From Rhodospirillaceae bacterium (GTDB lineage: Bacteria; Pseudomonadota; Alphaproteobacteria; TMED109), in assembly GCA_902615805.1 (NCBI GenBank), contig CACMQH010000001.1:1-64000 (forward strand): a DNA stretch of 64,000 nt, in the 5' to 3' direction. Positions 19,345 to 27,531 of this stretch are shown here, one piece after another. The position numbers and the translations under genes are program-made. Within the stretch, counting starts at the first letter, position 1. Each line of letters starts with the position of its first letter. The notes beneath the pieces are model-generated. The model saw only the letters and a program-made list of their open reading frames with translations, did no database searches and was not told the DNA's origin.

Positions 19345-20624
19345 CTAAAAAAAAAATATCATATGGTTTTGCTACAAGAGCTATTCATTCCGGTGCTGCT
19401 CCTGAACCCATAACGGGAGCAAGAAATACACCTATCTATCAGACTACTTCCTACGTTTTTAAAAACACTGAACATGCTGAAAGACTTTTTAAACTAGAAG
19501 ATTTTGGTTTCATTTATAGCCGATTAACTAACCCAACTGTTTCAGTACTAGAAGAGAGATTGGCTAATTTAGAAAATAGTAGAGCAGCTGTGGCTTGCTC
19601 TTCTGGTCATGCATCTCAACAATTAGCTTTTACAACTTTATTAGGTAATAATGATCATTTCATAGCTTCAAATAAATTATATGGTGGATCAATTAATCAG
19701 TTTAATAAAACATTCAGAAAATTTGGTTGGGATTGCTCTTTTGTAGACCCTGATAATGTAAAAAATTTTGAAAATGAAATAAAAAAAAATACAAAATTAA
19801 TTTTTATAGAAACATTATCAAACCCTGATGGATCAATAGTTGACATTGAAGCTGTTGCAAAAATAGCTAGCAGATATCATATACCACTAGTTGTTGATAA
19901 TACTTTGGCCACTCCTTTTCTTCATAACCCTGCAAATTGGGGAGCTAATATAATAACTCATTCTTTAACAAAATTTATTTGTGGAAATGGTACTAGTATG
20001 GGAGGAATTGTTATAGACTGTGGGAATTTTAATTTTCTAAAAGATGACAAATATCCTAGTTTAAGTGAGCCTGATCAATCTTATAATAATATAAGATTTT
20101 CAGAAACCTTCGGAGATTTTGGTTTTGCTATGAAAGTAAAAGCAGATACATTAAGAGATCTTGGCTGTACTTTATCTCCTCAAAATGCTTTTTATATATT
20201 AAATGGTATTGAAACCTTAAATTTAAGAATGAAAAAACATTCAGATAATGCATTAATAGTAGCTAAATATTTGCAAAATCATTCAAAGGTAAGTTCAGTA
20301 TCTTACGCTGGTTTAAAAAATAATAAATATTATAATTTGGGAAAAAAATATTTTCCTTATGGAGTAGGATCAATTTTTACAATTAAACTAAAAAATGGCT
20401 ATAAAGCATGTGTATCTATGGTAGAAAAAGCTAATTTATTATCACATGTTGCTAATGTAGGAGATACTAGAAGCTTAATTATACACCCTGCATCTACAAC
20501 TCATAGTCAGCTTTCAGATGAGGAAAAAATTAAGGCTGGAGCAGGACCAGATATAATACGCCTCTCAATTGGACTAGAAGATGTTGAAGATATTATATTA
20601 GATATAGATAACTCTATTAACTAA
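19341..20624 (+). CDS. metY: O-acetylhomoserine aminocarboxypropyltransferase (sulfhydrylase)
   Basis: Cys/Met-metabolism PLP enzyme of 427 residues that makes homocysteine from O-acetylhomoserine and sulfide. Motifs: FATRAIHSGAAPEP at the N-terminus, YSRLTNPTVSVLEERLA near residue 53, the PLP-lysine segment THSLTKFICGNGTSMGG near 205, and SIGLEDVEDI at the C-terminus. The 425-residue length and the ATRAIHSG start favour MetY over cystathionine enzymes. Third gene of a tightly overlapped operon. Its stop abuts the stop of the convergent small exported protein gene with no spacer. Confidence 0.94.
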   Translation: MTKKKISYGFATRAIHSGAAPEPITGARNTPIYQTTSYVFKNTEHAERLFKLEDFGFIYSRLTNPTVSVLEERLANLENSRAAVACSSGHASQQLAFTTLLGNNDHFIASNKLYGGSINQFNKTFRKFGWDCSFVDPDNVKNFENEIKKNTKLIFIETLSNPDGSIVDIEAVAKIASRYHIPLVVDNTLATPFLHNPANWGANIITHSLTKFICGNGTSMGGIVIDCGNFNFLKDDKYPSLSEPDQSYNNIRFSETFGDFGFAMKVKADTLRDLGCTLSPQNAFYILNGIETLNLRMKKHSDNALIVAKYLQNHSKVSSVSYAGLKNNKYYNLGKKYFPYGVGSIFTIKLKNGYKACVSMVEKANLLSHVANVGDTRSLIIHPASTTHSQLSDEEKIKAGAGPDIIRLSIGLEDVEDIILDIDNSIN

Positions 20625-21026
20625 TTAATCCTTTCTCCATATACCTTGATCTTTTGCAATAGATCCTCCGTCTATTAGCTCTATAAATCTATCTGGTTCA
20701 AGACTAACCCAAAAAACAAAACAGTCATCTTGAGCTGCAAATATATACCATTCATTCCTATCTAATAATGCTAATAAAACTACCTCATCAGCTATTAATT
20801 CTTCTTCTTCCTTTGAAAATTTATTATAATTTTTTATAAATGCATTTCTAAGTGAATAATTCAATACTATTTCATTAAATATAGGAAAATATTCTTTAGC
20901 TTCTTTTAACTTAGCATCAAAATTTTGACATTCTTCAGAATATAAATTGACGAAGGAACTAAATAAAAAAAATACTAGATTAACTATAATAAATTTTTTA
21001 ATATTTAAGTTTATAAATTTATGCAT
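20625..21026 (-). CDS. Small exported protein of unknown function
   Basis: A 133-residue protein I do not recognise. The first 30 residues form a Sec signal (basic start, hydrophobic FIIVNLVFFLFSSFVNLYS), with a likely cut before EECQNF. The mature part is acidic and has two cysteines (near residues 33 and 103) that could form a disulfide in the periplasm, plus a WYIFAAQDDCFVFWVSLEP segment. Its ATG is at 21026, inside the palindrome ATGCAT that also holds the start of the divergent hydrolase gene. It converges stop-to-stop with metY. Confidence that it is expressed is moderate. Confidence 0.65.
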   Translation of the reverse strand: MHKFINLNIKKFIIVNLVFFLFSSFVNLYSEECQNFDAKLKEAKEYFPIFNEIVLNYSLRNAFIKNYNKFSKEEEELIADEVVLLALLDRNEWYIFAAQDDCFVFWVSLEPDRFIELIDGGSIAKDQGIWRKD

Positions 21027-21764
21027 GAAAAAAATATAATCATAAAAACAAAAGATGGCAATTTAGATTGTAAAACTTTTATAAACAGCAATTTAAATGC
21101 TCCTACCGTTATCTTTTATATGGACGCCCCTGGAATTAGGGAAGAATTAAGAACTATGTGTAGAAGAATTTTAAAAAATGGTTATAACGTTTTACTTCCT
21201 AACTTATTTTATAGAGTAGGTACAGAAAGAAATTATCCTTTTAACCAATTACTTTATAAGAAATCAAAAAAAGAGTTAAATAAAATGATTTCTACTATGA
21301 ATAATACAACTAATAATATGATTATAGATGATACAAAATATATTATTAATTATATAAATAATAATTTTGATAATAGTAATGGAATTGGTATCGTAGGATA
21401 TTGCATGAGTGGAAGATTTGTTGTTAGCTGTGGAGCTTTATATGCTGATAAAATATCAGCAGTTGCATCTTTTTATGGAGTAGATATTTTTACTGAGAAG
21501 GATGACTCTCCTCACTTAATAGCTGATAAAATAAAAGGAGAATTATATTTAGCATTTGCAGAAAAAGATAAATGGGTACCTAAAGCTACATTAAGCAAAA
21601 TAAAAAAAAATTTTTCTAAATATAAAAAATGTTCTATTGAAGTATACCCTTCAACAGAGCATGGTTTTGCATTTCCAGAAAGAAATACTTATGTAAAAAA
21701 AGCAGCAGAAATGCACTGGGAAAAATTGATTCATTTATTTGAAAGAAATTTAAAGAAAAAGTAA
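21021..21764 (+). CDS. Dienelactone hydrolase family protein
   Basis: Alpha/beta hydrolase of 247 residues in the DLH family. The nucleophile motif is GYCMSGRFVV near residue 128 (cysteine nucleophile), the acid lies around AFAEKDKWVP, and the catalytic histidine is in EHGFAFPER near residue 212. Such proteins hydrolyse lactones or esters; without other aromatic-ring genes nearby the substrate is unknown. Its ATG (21021) shares the ATGCAT palindrome with the divergent exported-protein gene, so there is no intergenic promoter space; no later in-frame ATG precedes the fold. It is followed by tRNA-Pro on the other strand. Confidence 0.9.
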   Translation: MHEKNIIIKTKDGNLDCKTFINSNLNAPTVIFYMDAPGIREELRTMCRRILKNGYNVLLPNLFYRVGTERNYPFNQLLYKKSKKELNKMISTMNNTTNNMIIDDTKYIINYINNNFDNSNGIGIVGYCMSGRFVVSCGALYADKISAVASFYGVDIFTEKDDSPHLIADKIKGELYLAFAEKDKWVPKATLSKIKKNFSKYKKCSIEVYPSTEHGFAFPERNTYVKKAAEMHWEKLIHLFERNLKKK

Positions 21765-21773
21765 TTTTATTTT

Positions 21774-21850
21774 TGGTCGGTGCGGCAGGATTTGAACCTA
21801 CGACCCCTAGTCCCCCAGACTAGTGCGCTACCAGGCTGCGCTACGCACCG
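21774..21850 (-). tRNA. tRNA-Pro (anticodon GGG)
   Basis: A 77-base cloverleaf including encoded CCA: acceptor stem CGGTGCG / CGCACCG, D arm closing with GCGC pairs, anticodon stem CTAGT / ACTAG around the loop CTGGGGG (anticodon GGG), five-base variable loop, and T arm with TTCAAAT. Reads CCC and CCU. It follows merR and SCO1 on the minus strand; a proline tRNA after merR is usual in alphaproteobacteria. The first ten bases of the tRNA also encode the end of the SCO1 reading frame. Confidence 0.97.
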
Positions 21851-22434
21851 TTTAAAATTTTGCTTATTTTACCCAAAATATTATTGTCTTTTTCATTCGT
21901 AGATAAGGTGCCAAAAAAGCTTCCGTTTTTATTAAATAAAAATATTTGAGAGCTATGATCTATTGTATAATTATTATTATCTAGCTGTATTTCTTTTTTG
22001 TATACGTACATATATTTTAAAAAATTTTCTATATTAATATTTGAACCCGTCACACCAATAATTTTTGGATGAAAAGCATTTAAATATTCTTTTAAATCTT
22101 CTATTTTATCTCTTTCTGGATCCACCGTAACGAAATAAAACCTCATAAGTTCACTTTTATCCTTCAACTTTTCAATTATTTCTGAAATTTTTGTTAATGT
22201 GAAAGGACAAACATCAGGACAATTTAAAAAACCAAAAAAAATTAAAGAAGGATAATTAGAAAAAAATTTGTCATCAAATTTTTCATTAGAATGTGTAATT
22301 AGCTTATATTTATTAACATTTTTAGATAAATACAGAGTTTCATTATTTTTTGAGCTAAATACACTAATACAAATTATACCTAATACTACTGAGAATATAG
22401 CTAATAGAAAAATTTTTAATTTTTTATTATTCAT
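21841..22434 (-). CDS. SCO1/SenC family copper-binding protein
   Basis: Membrane-anchored thioredoxin-fold copper chaperone for assembling the CuA site of cytochrome oxidase. The 197 residues comprise one N-terminal transmembrane helix ([19 protein letters not shown]), the copper-binding CPDVC motif in [13 protein letters not shown] near residue 77, VTVDPERDK near 104 and the third ligand histidine in [10 protein letters not shown] near 160. The last codons Gly-Ala-stop lie in bases 2-10 of tRNA-Pro. Its start overlaps the merR end by eight bases. Confidence 0.93.
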   Translation of the reverse strand: MNNKKLKIFLLAIFSVVLGIICISVFSSKNNETLYLSKNVNKYKLITHSNEKFDDKFFSNYPSLIFFGFLNCPDVCPFTLTKISEIIEKLKDKSELMRFYFVTVDPERDKIEDLKEYLNAFHPKIIGVTGSNINIENFLKYMYVYKKEIQLDNNNYTIDHSSQIFLFNKNGSFFGTLSTNEKDNNILGKISKILNGA

Positions 22435-22777
22435 TTATTAAAATACTTCTAGCTTTTTTTAAATACTTTTCAATGTTATCTAATTTGATGTCTAAATCTT
22501 CAGATATTTTAATAGCACCTTCTTTTTTAATATTGCTAATTTTATTTTTAGAAAGATATTTTTTTACTCCTTTCACGCTATATCCTTCATCATTTACTAA
22601 CTTTTTTATAATTCTTAATATATTTATAGTATCTTCAGAATATAATCTTCTTCCTCCTTTTCTTTTTAATGGTTTTACCTGTGAAAAAGACTCTTCCCAA
22701 AACCTCAATACATGAGGCTTTACTTTTAAAATTTTTTCTACTTCACCTATAGTTTTGTATGCTTGAACATTTTTCAT
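22427..22777 (-). CDS. MerR-family transcriptional regulator
   Basis: A 116-residue regulator with an N-terminal winged helix-turn-helix: YKTIGEVEKILKVKPHVLRFWE then RKGGRRLYS, quoted here as IGEVEKILKVKPHVLRFWE and RRLYSEDTINIL. There is no long metal-binding C-terminal domain; the tail is a basic helix with a possible dimerisation coil (about residues 85-110). This is the regulator habitually found after ihfA in alphaproteobacteria; its targets are not established. It lies directly after ihfA (no spacer) and overlaps the SCO1 start. Confidence 0.93.
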   Translation of the reverse strand: MKNVQAYKTIGEVEKILKVKPHVLRFWEESFSQVKPLKRKGGRRLYSEDTINILRIIKKLVNDEGYSVKGVKKYLSKNKISNIKKEGAIKISEDLDIKLDNIEKYLKKARSILINE

Positions 22778-23071
22778 TTAGTAATCATTATTAATCTTAT
22801 TTTTTAAATTTTTTGAAAATTTACAAGATACTACTTTTCTTTCTGAGATAATTGCTTCTTGCCCTGTTTTAGGATTACGACCAATTCTTTCTTTTTTACT
22901 AATAACCTTGAAAGATGCGAGTTTAGATATTTTAATATTTTCTTTTGTATTAATATTAATTTTTATATAATTTAAAAAAAATTCAATAAACTCTTTTGCT
23001 TCCTCTTTTGAATAACCCAATTTCACATTTATTCTTTCTGCTAGTTTATTTCTTGTAAAATTTTTTCTCAT
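22778..23071 (-). CDS. ihfA: Integration host factor alpha subunit
   Basis: HU/IHF-family DNA-bending protein, 97 residues. It has the family start TRNKLAERINVKLGYSKEEA and the DNA-arm signature GRNPKTGQEAIIS with the intercalating proline. The position between plsX and merR identifies it as the alpha subunit, since alphaproteobacteria keep ihfA in this cluster. The usual fabH gene between plsX and ihfA is absent here: only two bases separate ihfA from plsX. Confidence 0.93.
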   Translation of the reverse strand: MRKNFTRNKLAERINVKLGYSKEEAKEFIEFFLNYIKININTKENIKISKLASFKVISKKERIGRNPKTGQEAIISERKVVSCKFSKNLKNKINNDY

Positions 23072-23073
23072 AT

Positions 23074-24093
23074 TTACTCTATATTTTGCTTAGAAATGTT
23101 CCCAATTATTTTTTTTGCTATATCTTCATAAGCGAATTCGTATGCTATATCGATTGCTGATGCAAAACCTAATGCATCAGCTCCTCCATGGCTTTTAACT
23201 ACTATGCCATTTAAACCCAAAAATAAAGCTCCATTCCTTTTTCTAGGATCTAGTTTATCTTTTAAAGCAGCTAGTTTTTTTGATAATAGTAAAAAAGAAA
23301 TTTTTCCTAAAAAAGAGCTTTCAAAAATATTTTTAATATAATTACTACACAATGTTGCTACCCCCTCTGCGGTTTTTAGCGCAATATTCCCAGAAAACCC
23401 ATCACTAATTACTACATCTACATATCCATTTATGATATCATTACCCTCAATGTATCCTACAAAATTTTTTGATAAATAGCTTTTTTCTAAATTTTTTGCT
23501 GTTTCATTAATATAGACTTTTCCTTTATCTGCTTCTGTTCCTATATTTAATATAGCTAATTTAGGGTCTTCCTTTCCTAAAACCACTTTTGCATATTCTG
23601 AACCCATAACTGCAAATTGTAATAGGTTATCTTGACTACATTCAGTATTTGCCCCCAAATCTAGCATAACAAATTCACCCTTTTTATGAGGGAATGTAGC
23701 TGCAATAGCAGGTCTCAATATGCCATCCAGCATTCTTAACTCTAGTTTAGACATAGCCATTAAAGCACCTGTGTTACCAGCAGAGACTAAAGCTTCTACT
23801 TTTTTTTCTTTTAAAAAAGATAATGCTCTCCCCATACTAGTACTTTTCCTTTTTCTTAAAGCTAAGCTAGGTTTATCTTCTGGTAAAACTTCTTCGTCAG
23901 TATGTATAATTTCATAGCAGTTAATTAAGTTTTTGTATTTTTTAACATATTTTGATATCAATTTACTATTCCCAAAGTAAGTATACTTTATTTCTGGATA
24001 TCTAGTCTTACTTATGGATGATGCTTCAATTATGGTTTCTGGGCCTTTATCACTTCCCATAACATCAATAGCTATGTTTATTCTGTTTGTCAT
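23074..24093 (-). CDS. plsX: Phosphate acyltransferase PlsX
   Basis: Converts acyl-ACP to acyl phosphate, the first acylation step of phospholipid synthesis. The 339-residue protein has INIAIDVMGSDKGPE at the start, the SAGNTGALMA segment near residue 100, MLDLGANTECS near 147 and VISDGFSGNIALK near 232, all standard for PlsX. It follows rpmF by five bases. In most relatives fabH comes next; here ihfA does. Confidence 0.97.
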   Translation of the reverse strand: MTNRINIAIDVMGSDKGPETIIEASSISKTRYPEIKYTYFGNSKLISKYVKKYKNLINCYEIIHTDEEVLPEDKPSLALRKRKSTSMGRALSFLKEKKVEALVSAGNTGALMAMSKLELRMLDGILRPAIAATFPHKKGEFVMLDLGANTECSQDNLLQFAVMGSEYAKVVLGKEDPKLAILNIGTEADKGKVYINETAKNLEKSYLSKNFVGYIEGNDIINGYVDVVISDGFSGNIALKTAEGVATLCSNYIKNIFESSFLGKISFLLLSKKLAALKDKLDPRKRNGALFLGLNGIVVKSHGGADALGFASAIDIAYEFAYEDIAKKIIGNISKQNIE

Positions 24094-24098
24094 AAAGA

Positions 24099-24299
24099 CT
24101 AAGCTTGTTTGTCTTCAATACTCTTAGTAAGTGATATAATTTTTTTTTTATTGTAAAAACCACAGCTTGGACACACCTGGTGTGGTAATTTTTCAGCTCC
24201 GCAGTTTGGGCACTCTACTATAGTTCGAAAATTTAGAGCATCATGAGATCTTCTATTTCCTCTTCTAGATTTAGAAACTTTTTTCTTAGGTACAGCCAT
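24099..24299 (-). CDS. rpmF: 50S ribosomal protein L32
   Basis: 66-residue large-subunit protein starting MAVPKKKVSKSRRGNRRSHD, the family signature, with a zinc ribbon of two CxxC pairs (CPNC and CPSC). AAGGAA precedes the ATG by a suitable distance. The rpmF-plsX order is widespread in bacteria and supports both calls. Confidence 0.97.
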   Translation of the reverse strand: MAVPKKKVSKSRRGNRRSHDALNFRTIVECPNCGAEKLPHQVCPSCGFYNKKKIISLTKSIEDKQA

Positions 24300-24312
24300 C
24301 TTAAATTCCTTT

Positions 24313-24864
24313 TTATTTATTTATAATATAACGATTTAAATCAATAAATATAGAACTATTTTCTGAAACTTCATAAATTAAAGATTTATCTATATATTCC
24401 ATAGAATCAATAATATATGATTTAACAATTTCTATATACTTTGCATCAATATTTTCAATAGTACCATAAATATTTCTTTTTATTATTGTTCCCATACTGC
24501 CGAAGTTTTTTTTATTATTAAATTTTCTATAGGCAAATAACCTTCCAGAAAAAGCTTCTGTCATTTGATATATTTTTTTTCCTACTGATAAATCGCCTAC
24601 TCCTATTTCTCTCAAACTCATATCAAAATCTTTATACATTATTTCTAATAATTCTTTGTAAATTAATTGATCATTTTTAATTTTTTTATCTAAAGTCCTT
24701 TCCAACAAAAAAAAGTGTAGGATAATTAGTTCAAATCTTCCATCAATGGTATCAGGAATTTTTAACCTTAAGTAGAAGTCCTTTGTTCTAGCCTGCCTTA
24801 CAATCTGTTTATACAAAGTAATGCTTAGTTCTACTATTTTCTTATTTTTTTTTTTGAAAAACAT
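24313..24864 (-). CDS. Ubiquinol-cytochrome c chaperone family protein
   Basis: A 183-residue soluble protein of the CBP3/UQCC1 family (PF03981 type), which assists cytochrome bc1 assembly. Recognisable stretches are LYKQIVRQARTKDFYLRLKI, DGRFELIILHFFLLERTL and DMSLREIGVGDLSVGKKI, followed by the SGRLFAYRKF helix. In alphaproteobacteria it lies head-to-head with bamE, as here with a 34-base gap. A DUF177 (YceD-like) gene normally follows it; here rpmF follows instead. Confidence 0.9.
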   Translation of the reverse strand: MFFKKKNKKIVELSITLYKQIVRQARTKDFYLRLKIPDTIDGRFELIILHFFLLERTLDKKIKNDQLIYKELLEIMYKDFDMSLREIGVGDLSVGKKIYQMTEAFSGRLFAYRKFNNKKNFGSMGTIIKRNIYGTIENIDAKYIEIVKSYIIDSMEYIDKSLIYEVSENSSIFIDLNRYIINK

Positions 24865-24898
24865 TTTATTTAAAAATTTATTATGTAGACTTATTTAT

Positions 24899-25345
24899 AT
24901 GAAAATTATGAAAAAATCTATATTTGTTATTATACCTTTATTTTTAATAACTTTTTTCTCCTGTCAGCCAAGGATTACAAAACACGGTAATTTTTTAAAT
25001 CCAAAAAATATAGAATTAATAAAAAAAACCAAGTTAAGTAAATCAGAGGTAGTTGAAATATTTGGTCAGCCCACTTTAAAGTCTACTTTTTCTGATAATG
25101 TATGGTATTACATTACTTTAGTTCAACACGAAAAGGCATACTTTGAGGTTAAAAACCTTGAAAATAATATACTTGCTGTAACATTTGATGAAAATCAGTT
25201 AGTAAAAAAGTATAAAATTTTTACTGAAGATGATACTTCAGAAATAAATATTAGTTATCCTAAAGAGGCATATAACCAAAATAGTGAAATTACTTTAATA
25301 CAAGAGTTTTTCTCTATTTTCACTAGAAAGTTAGATGCCCCTTAA
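24899..25345 (+). CDS. bamE: Outer-membrane assembly lipoprotein BamE (SmpA/OmlA)
   Basis: Small lipoprotein of the BAM outer-membrane insertion complex. A hydrophobic signal (FVIIPLFLITFFSC) ends in a lipidated cysteine; the mature protein has LSKSEVVEIFGQPTLKS, the standard helix-and-GxP segment of BamE, and VWYYITL. I chose ATG 24899 (MKIMKKSIF); ATG 24908 is an equal alternative. The longer frame upstream overlaps the divergent chaperone gene and lacks signal-peptide character. It converges on hppA with a two-base gap. Confidence 0.93.
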   Translation: MKIMKKSIFVIIPLFLITFFSCQPRITKHGNFLNPKNIELIKKTKLSKSEVVEIFGQPTLKSTFSDNVWYYITLVQHEKAYFEVKNLENNILAVTFDENQLVKKYKIFTEDDTSEINISYPKEAYNQNSEITLIQEFFSIFTRKLDAP

Positions 25346-25347
25346 GA

Positions 25348-27453
25348 TTAATGTGCTAAAAATGCTAATAACAATAAAGCCACAATATTTGTAATTTTAA
25401 TCATTGGGTTAACAGCAGGCCCAGATGTATCTTTATAAGGGTCTCCAACTGTATCGCCTGTCACTGCAGCTTTGTGGGCTTCTGAACCCTTTCCACCATG
25501 ATTACCATCTTCAATATATTTTTTGGCATTATCCCAAGCACCTCCACCTGAAGTCATACTAATAGCCACATATAAACCAGTAACTATAACTCCCAATAGC
25601 ATAGCTCCCAATGCAATAAACGCCTCTGCTCTAGAAGCCACTAACTCAATTATAAAATAAAAAAGGATAGGTGCTAAAACTGGAAGCAATGAAGGTATAA
25701 CCATTTCTTTTATAGCAGATTTAGTTAATAAATCCACTGTTCTACCATAATTAGGTTTGGTTTTGCCTGTCATTATTCCTTTATTTTCTTTAAATTGTTT
25801 TCTTACTTCTAAAACAACTGAAGAAGCAGCCCTACCTACTGCTGTCATTGACATAGCGCCAAATAAAAAAGGTAATAAACCACCAAAGATTAGACCTATT
25901 ATTACAAAGGGATTATCAAGGGAAAAACTAATTTCAAGCCCTTCAAAATAAGGATAGGACCCAGAATTAGAAATAAAATAATCTAGATCTTCTCTGTAGG
26001 CTCCAAATAAGACTAGAGCTCCTAATCCAGCAGAGCCTATTGCATATCCTTTTGTTACAGCCTTTGTTGTGTTACCAACAGCATCTAAATTATCTGTAGT
26101 TTTTCTGACACCTTCTGGGAGATCCGCCATCTCAGCTATACCGCCAGCATTGTCTGTTACGGGCCCATATGCATCAAGGGCAACTACCATTCCTGCGAGA
26201 GCCAACATACTTGTTACAGATATAGCTATTCCAAACAAACCAGCTAATGTATTAGATACAATAATTGCTACACAAATTATCAAAGCAGGAACAGCAGTAG
26301 ACTCCATAGAAATAGCTAAACCCTGAATTACATTAGTTGCATGACCTGTTTCAGAGGCCTTAGCAACTGATCTAACTGGTCTGTAATTAGTTGAGGTATA
26401 ATATTCAGTTATCCAAATAAACAATGCTGTTACAACTAACCCTACTATTGAACAAAGAAAAATATCCATTGATGTAAAGTTTCCACCAGAATAAGTAAAG
26501 ACAGTATCCATACCCACAAAAAATTCAATTACTAAATATATTCCTATAAAAGACAAAATAGCTGAAGCTATAAAACCTTTATAAAGTGCTCCCATTACTG
26601 AGCCATTTTTAGATATTTTTACAAAGTATGTTCCAATTATTGAAGAAACAATACAAACACCACCAATAGCAAGAGGTAAATTCATTAGTAAAACTTCTAA
26701 ACTTCCATTAAAAAATATTGAAGCTAGTACCATAGTAGCAACCACTGTTACAGCATAAGTTTCAAATAAATCCGCTGCCATTCCAGCACAATCTCCTACA
26801 TTATCTCCTACGTTATCGGCAATTACAGCAGGATTTCTAGGATCATCTTCTGGAATACCTGCTTCTACTTTTCCTACAAGGTCAGCTCCTACATCTGCTC
26901 CTTTAGTAAAAATTCCTCCTCCTAATCTTGCAAAAATTGAAATTAATGATGCTCCAAATCCTAAAGCCACTAGTGGATCAATAAGTTCTCTGCCAGAAGC
27001 CCCGCTATTGATTAAAAAGTAATAAGTTAAACAAATTGATAATAAAGCTAACCCTGCAACTAGCATTCCAGTTACAGCCCCAGATTTAAAAGCTACCCCT
27101 AAGCCATCATTTAAACTTTTCTTGGCAGCCTCAGTAGTTCTAACATTAGCTCTTACAGAAATATGCATGCCAATAAAACCGGCCATTCCAGATAAAATCG
27201 CACCTACTAAAAACCCTAAAGCTACACTAAGATTTAAAAAAAAAGCAATTATAATAAATATTATTACTCCTACCAAAGCAATAGTGTAATATTGCCTTTT
27301 AAGGTATGCAGAAGCTCCCTCTTGAATAGCATTAGAAATTTCCTGCATTTTTTTTGTACCAGCTGACATACCTAAAACTTGTTTAGCAGTTATAAAGCCA
27401 TAGATAATTGCTAAGGCACCAGCTATACATGAAAAAATAAAAATTTGTTCCAT
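25348..27453 (-). CDS. hppA: Membrane proton-translocating pyrophosphatase
   Basis: Integral membrane pump, 701 residues with about 16 helices, coupling pyrophosphate hydrolysis to ion transport. The substrate site [19 protein letters not shown] (about residue 203) and the second acidic motif [16 protein letters not shown] (about 430) are intact, as is the C-terminal [15 protein letters not shown]. The segment [10 protein letters not shown] carries lysine where potassium-dependent enzymes have alanine, so it should be the potassium-independent proton-pumping type (established correlation). AGGGG precedes the ATG. A 78-base gap to thiL could hold its promoter, which I could not place. Confidence 0.97.
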   Translation of the reverse strand: MEQIFIFSCIAGALAIIYGFITAKQVLGMSAGTKKMQEISNAIQEGASAYLKRQYYTIALVGVIIFIIIAFFLNLSVALGFLVGAILSGMAGFIGMHISVRANVRTTEAAKKSLNDGLGVAFKSGAVTGMLVAGLALLSICLTYYFLINSGASGRELIDPLVALGFGASLISIFARLGGGIFTKGADVGADLVGKVEAGIPEDDPRNPAVIADNVGDNVGDCAGMAADLFETYAVTVVATMVLASIFFNGSLEVLLMNLPLAIGGVCIVSSIIGTYFVKISKNGSVMGALYKGFIASAILSFIGIYLVIEFFVGMDTVFTYSGGNFTSMDIFLCSIVGLVVTALFIWITEYYTSTNYRPVRSVAKASETGHATNVIQGLAISMESTAVPALIICVAIIVSNTLAGLFGIAISVTSMLALAGMVVALDAYGPVTDNAGGIAEMADLPEGVRKTTDNLDAVGNTTKAVTKGYAIGSAGLGALVLFGAYREDLDYFISNSGSYPYFEGLEISFSLDNPFVIIGLIFGGLLPFLFGAMSMTAVGRAASSVVLEVRKQFKENKGIMTGKTKPNYGRTVDLLTKSAIKEMVIPSLLPVLAPILFYFIIELVASRAEAFIALGAMLLGVIVTGLYVAISMTSGGGAWDNAKKYIEDGNHGGKGSEAHKAAVTGDTVGDPYKDTSGPAVNPMIKITNIVALLLLAFLAH

Positions 27454-27531
27454 TTCTTACCCCTATTTTGTTGATTTTTTTGTACAATGGCAGATGATCT
27501 ACTTTATTGCAATATCTAAATAATTTTTTTG

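Noticed and set aside
24821-24898. Longer N-terminus for BamE starting at 24821
   Set aside because: The extension overlaps the divergent chaperone start and would place the lipoprotein signal far from the N-terminus; ATG 24899 gives a normal signal peptide.
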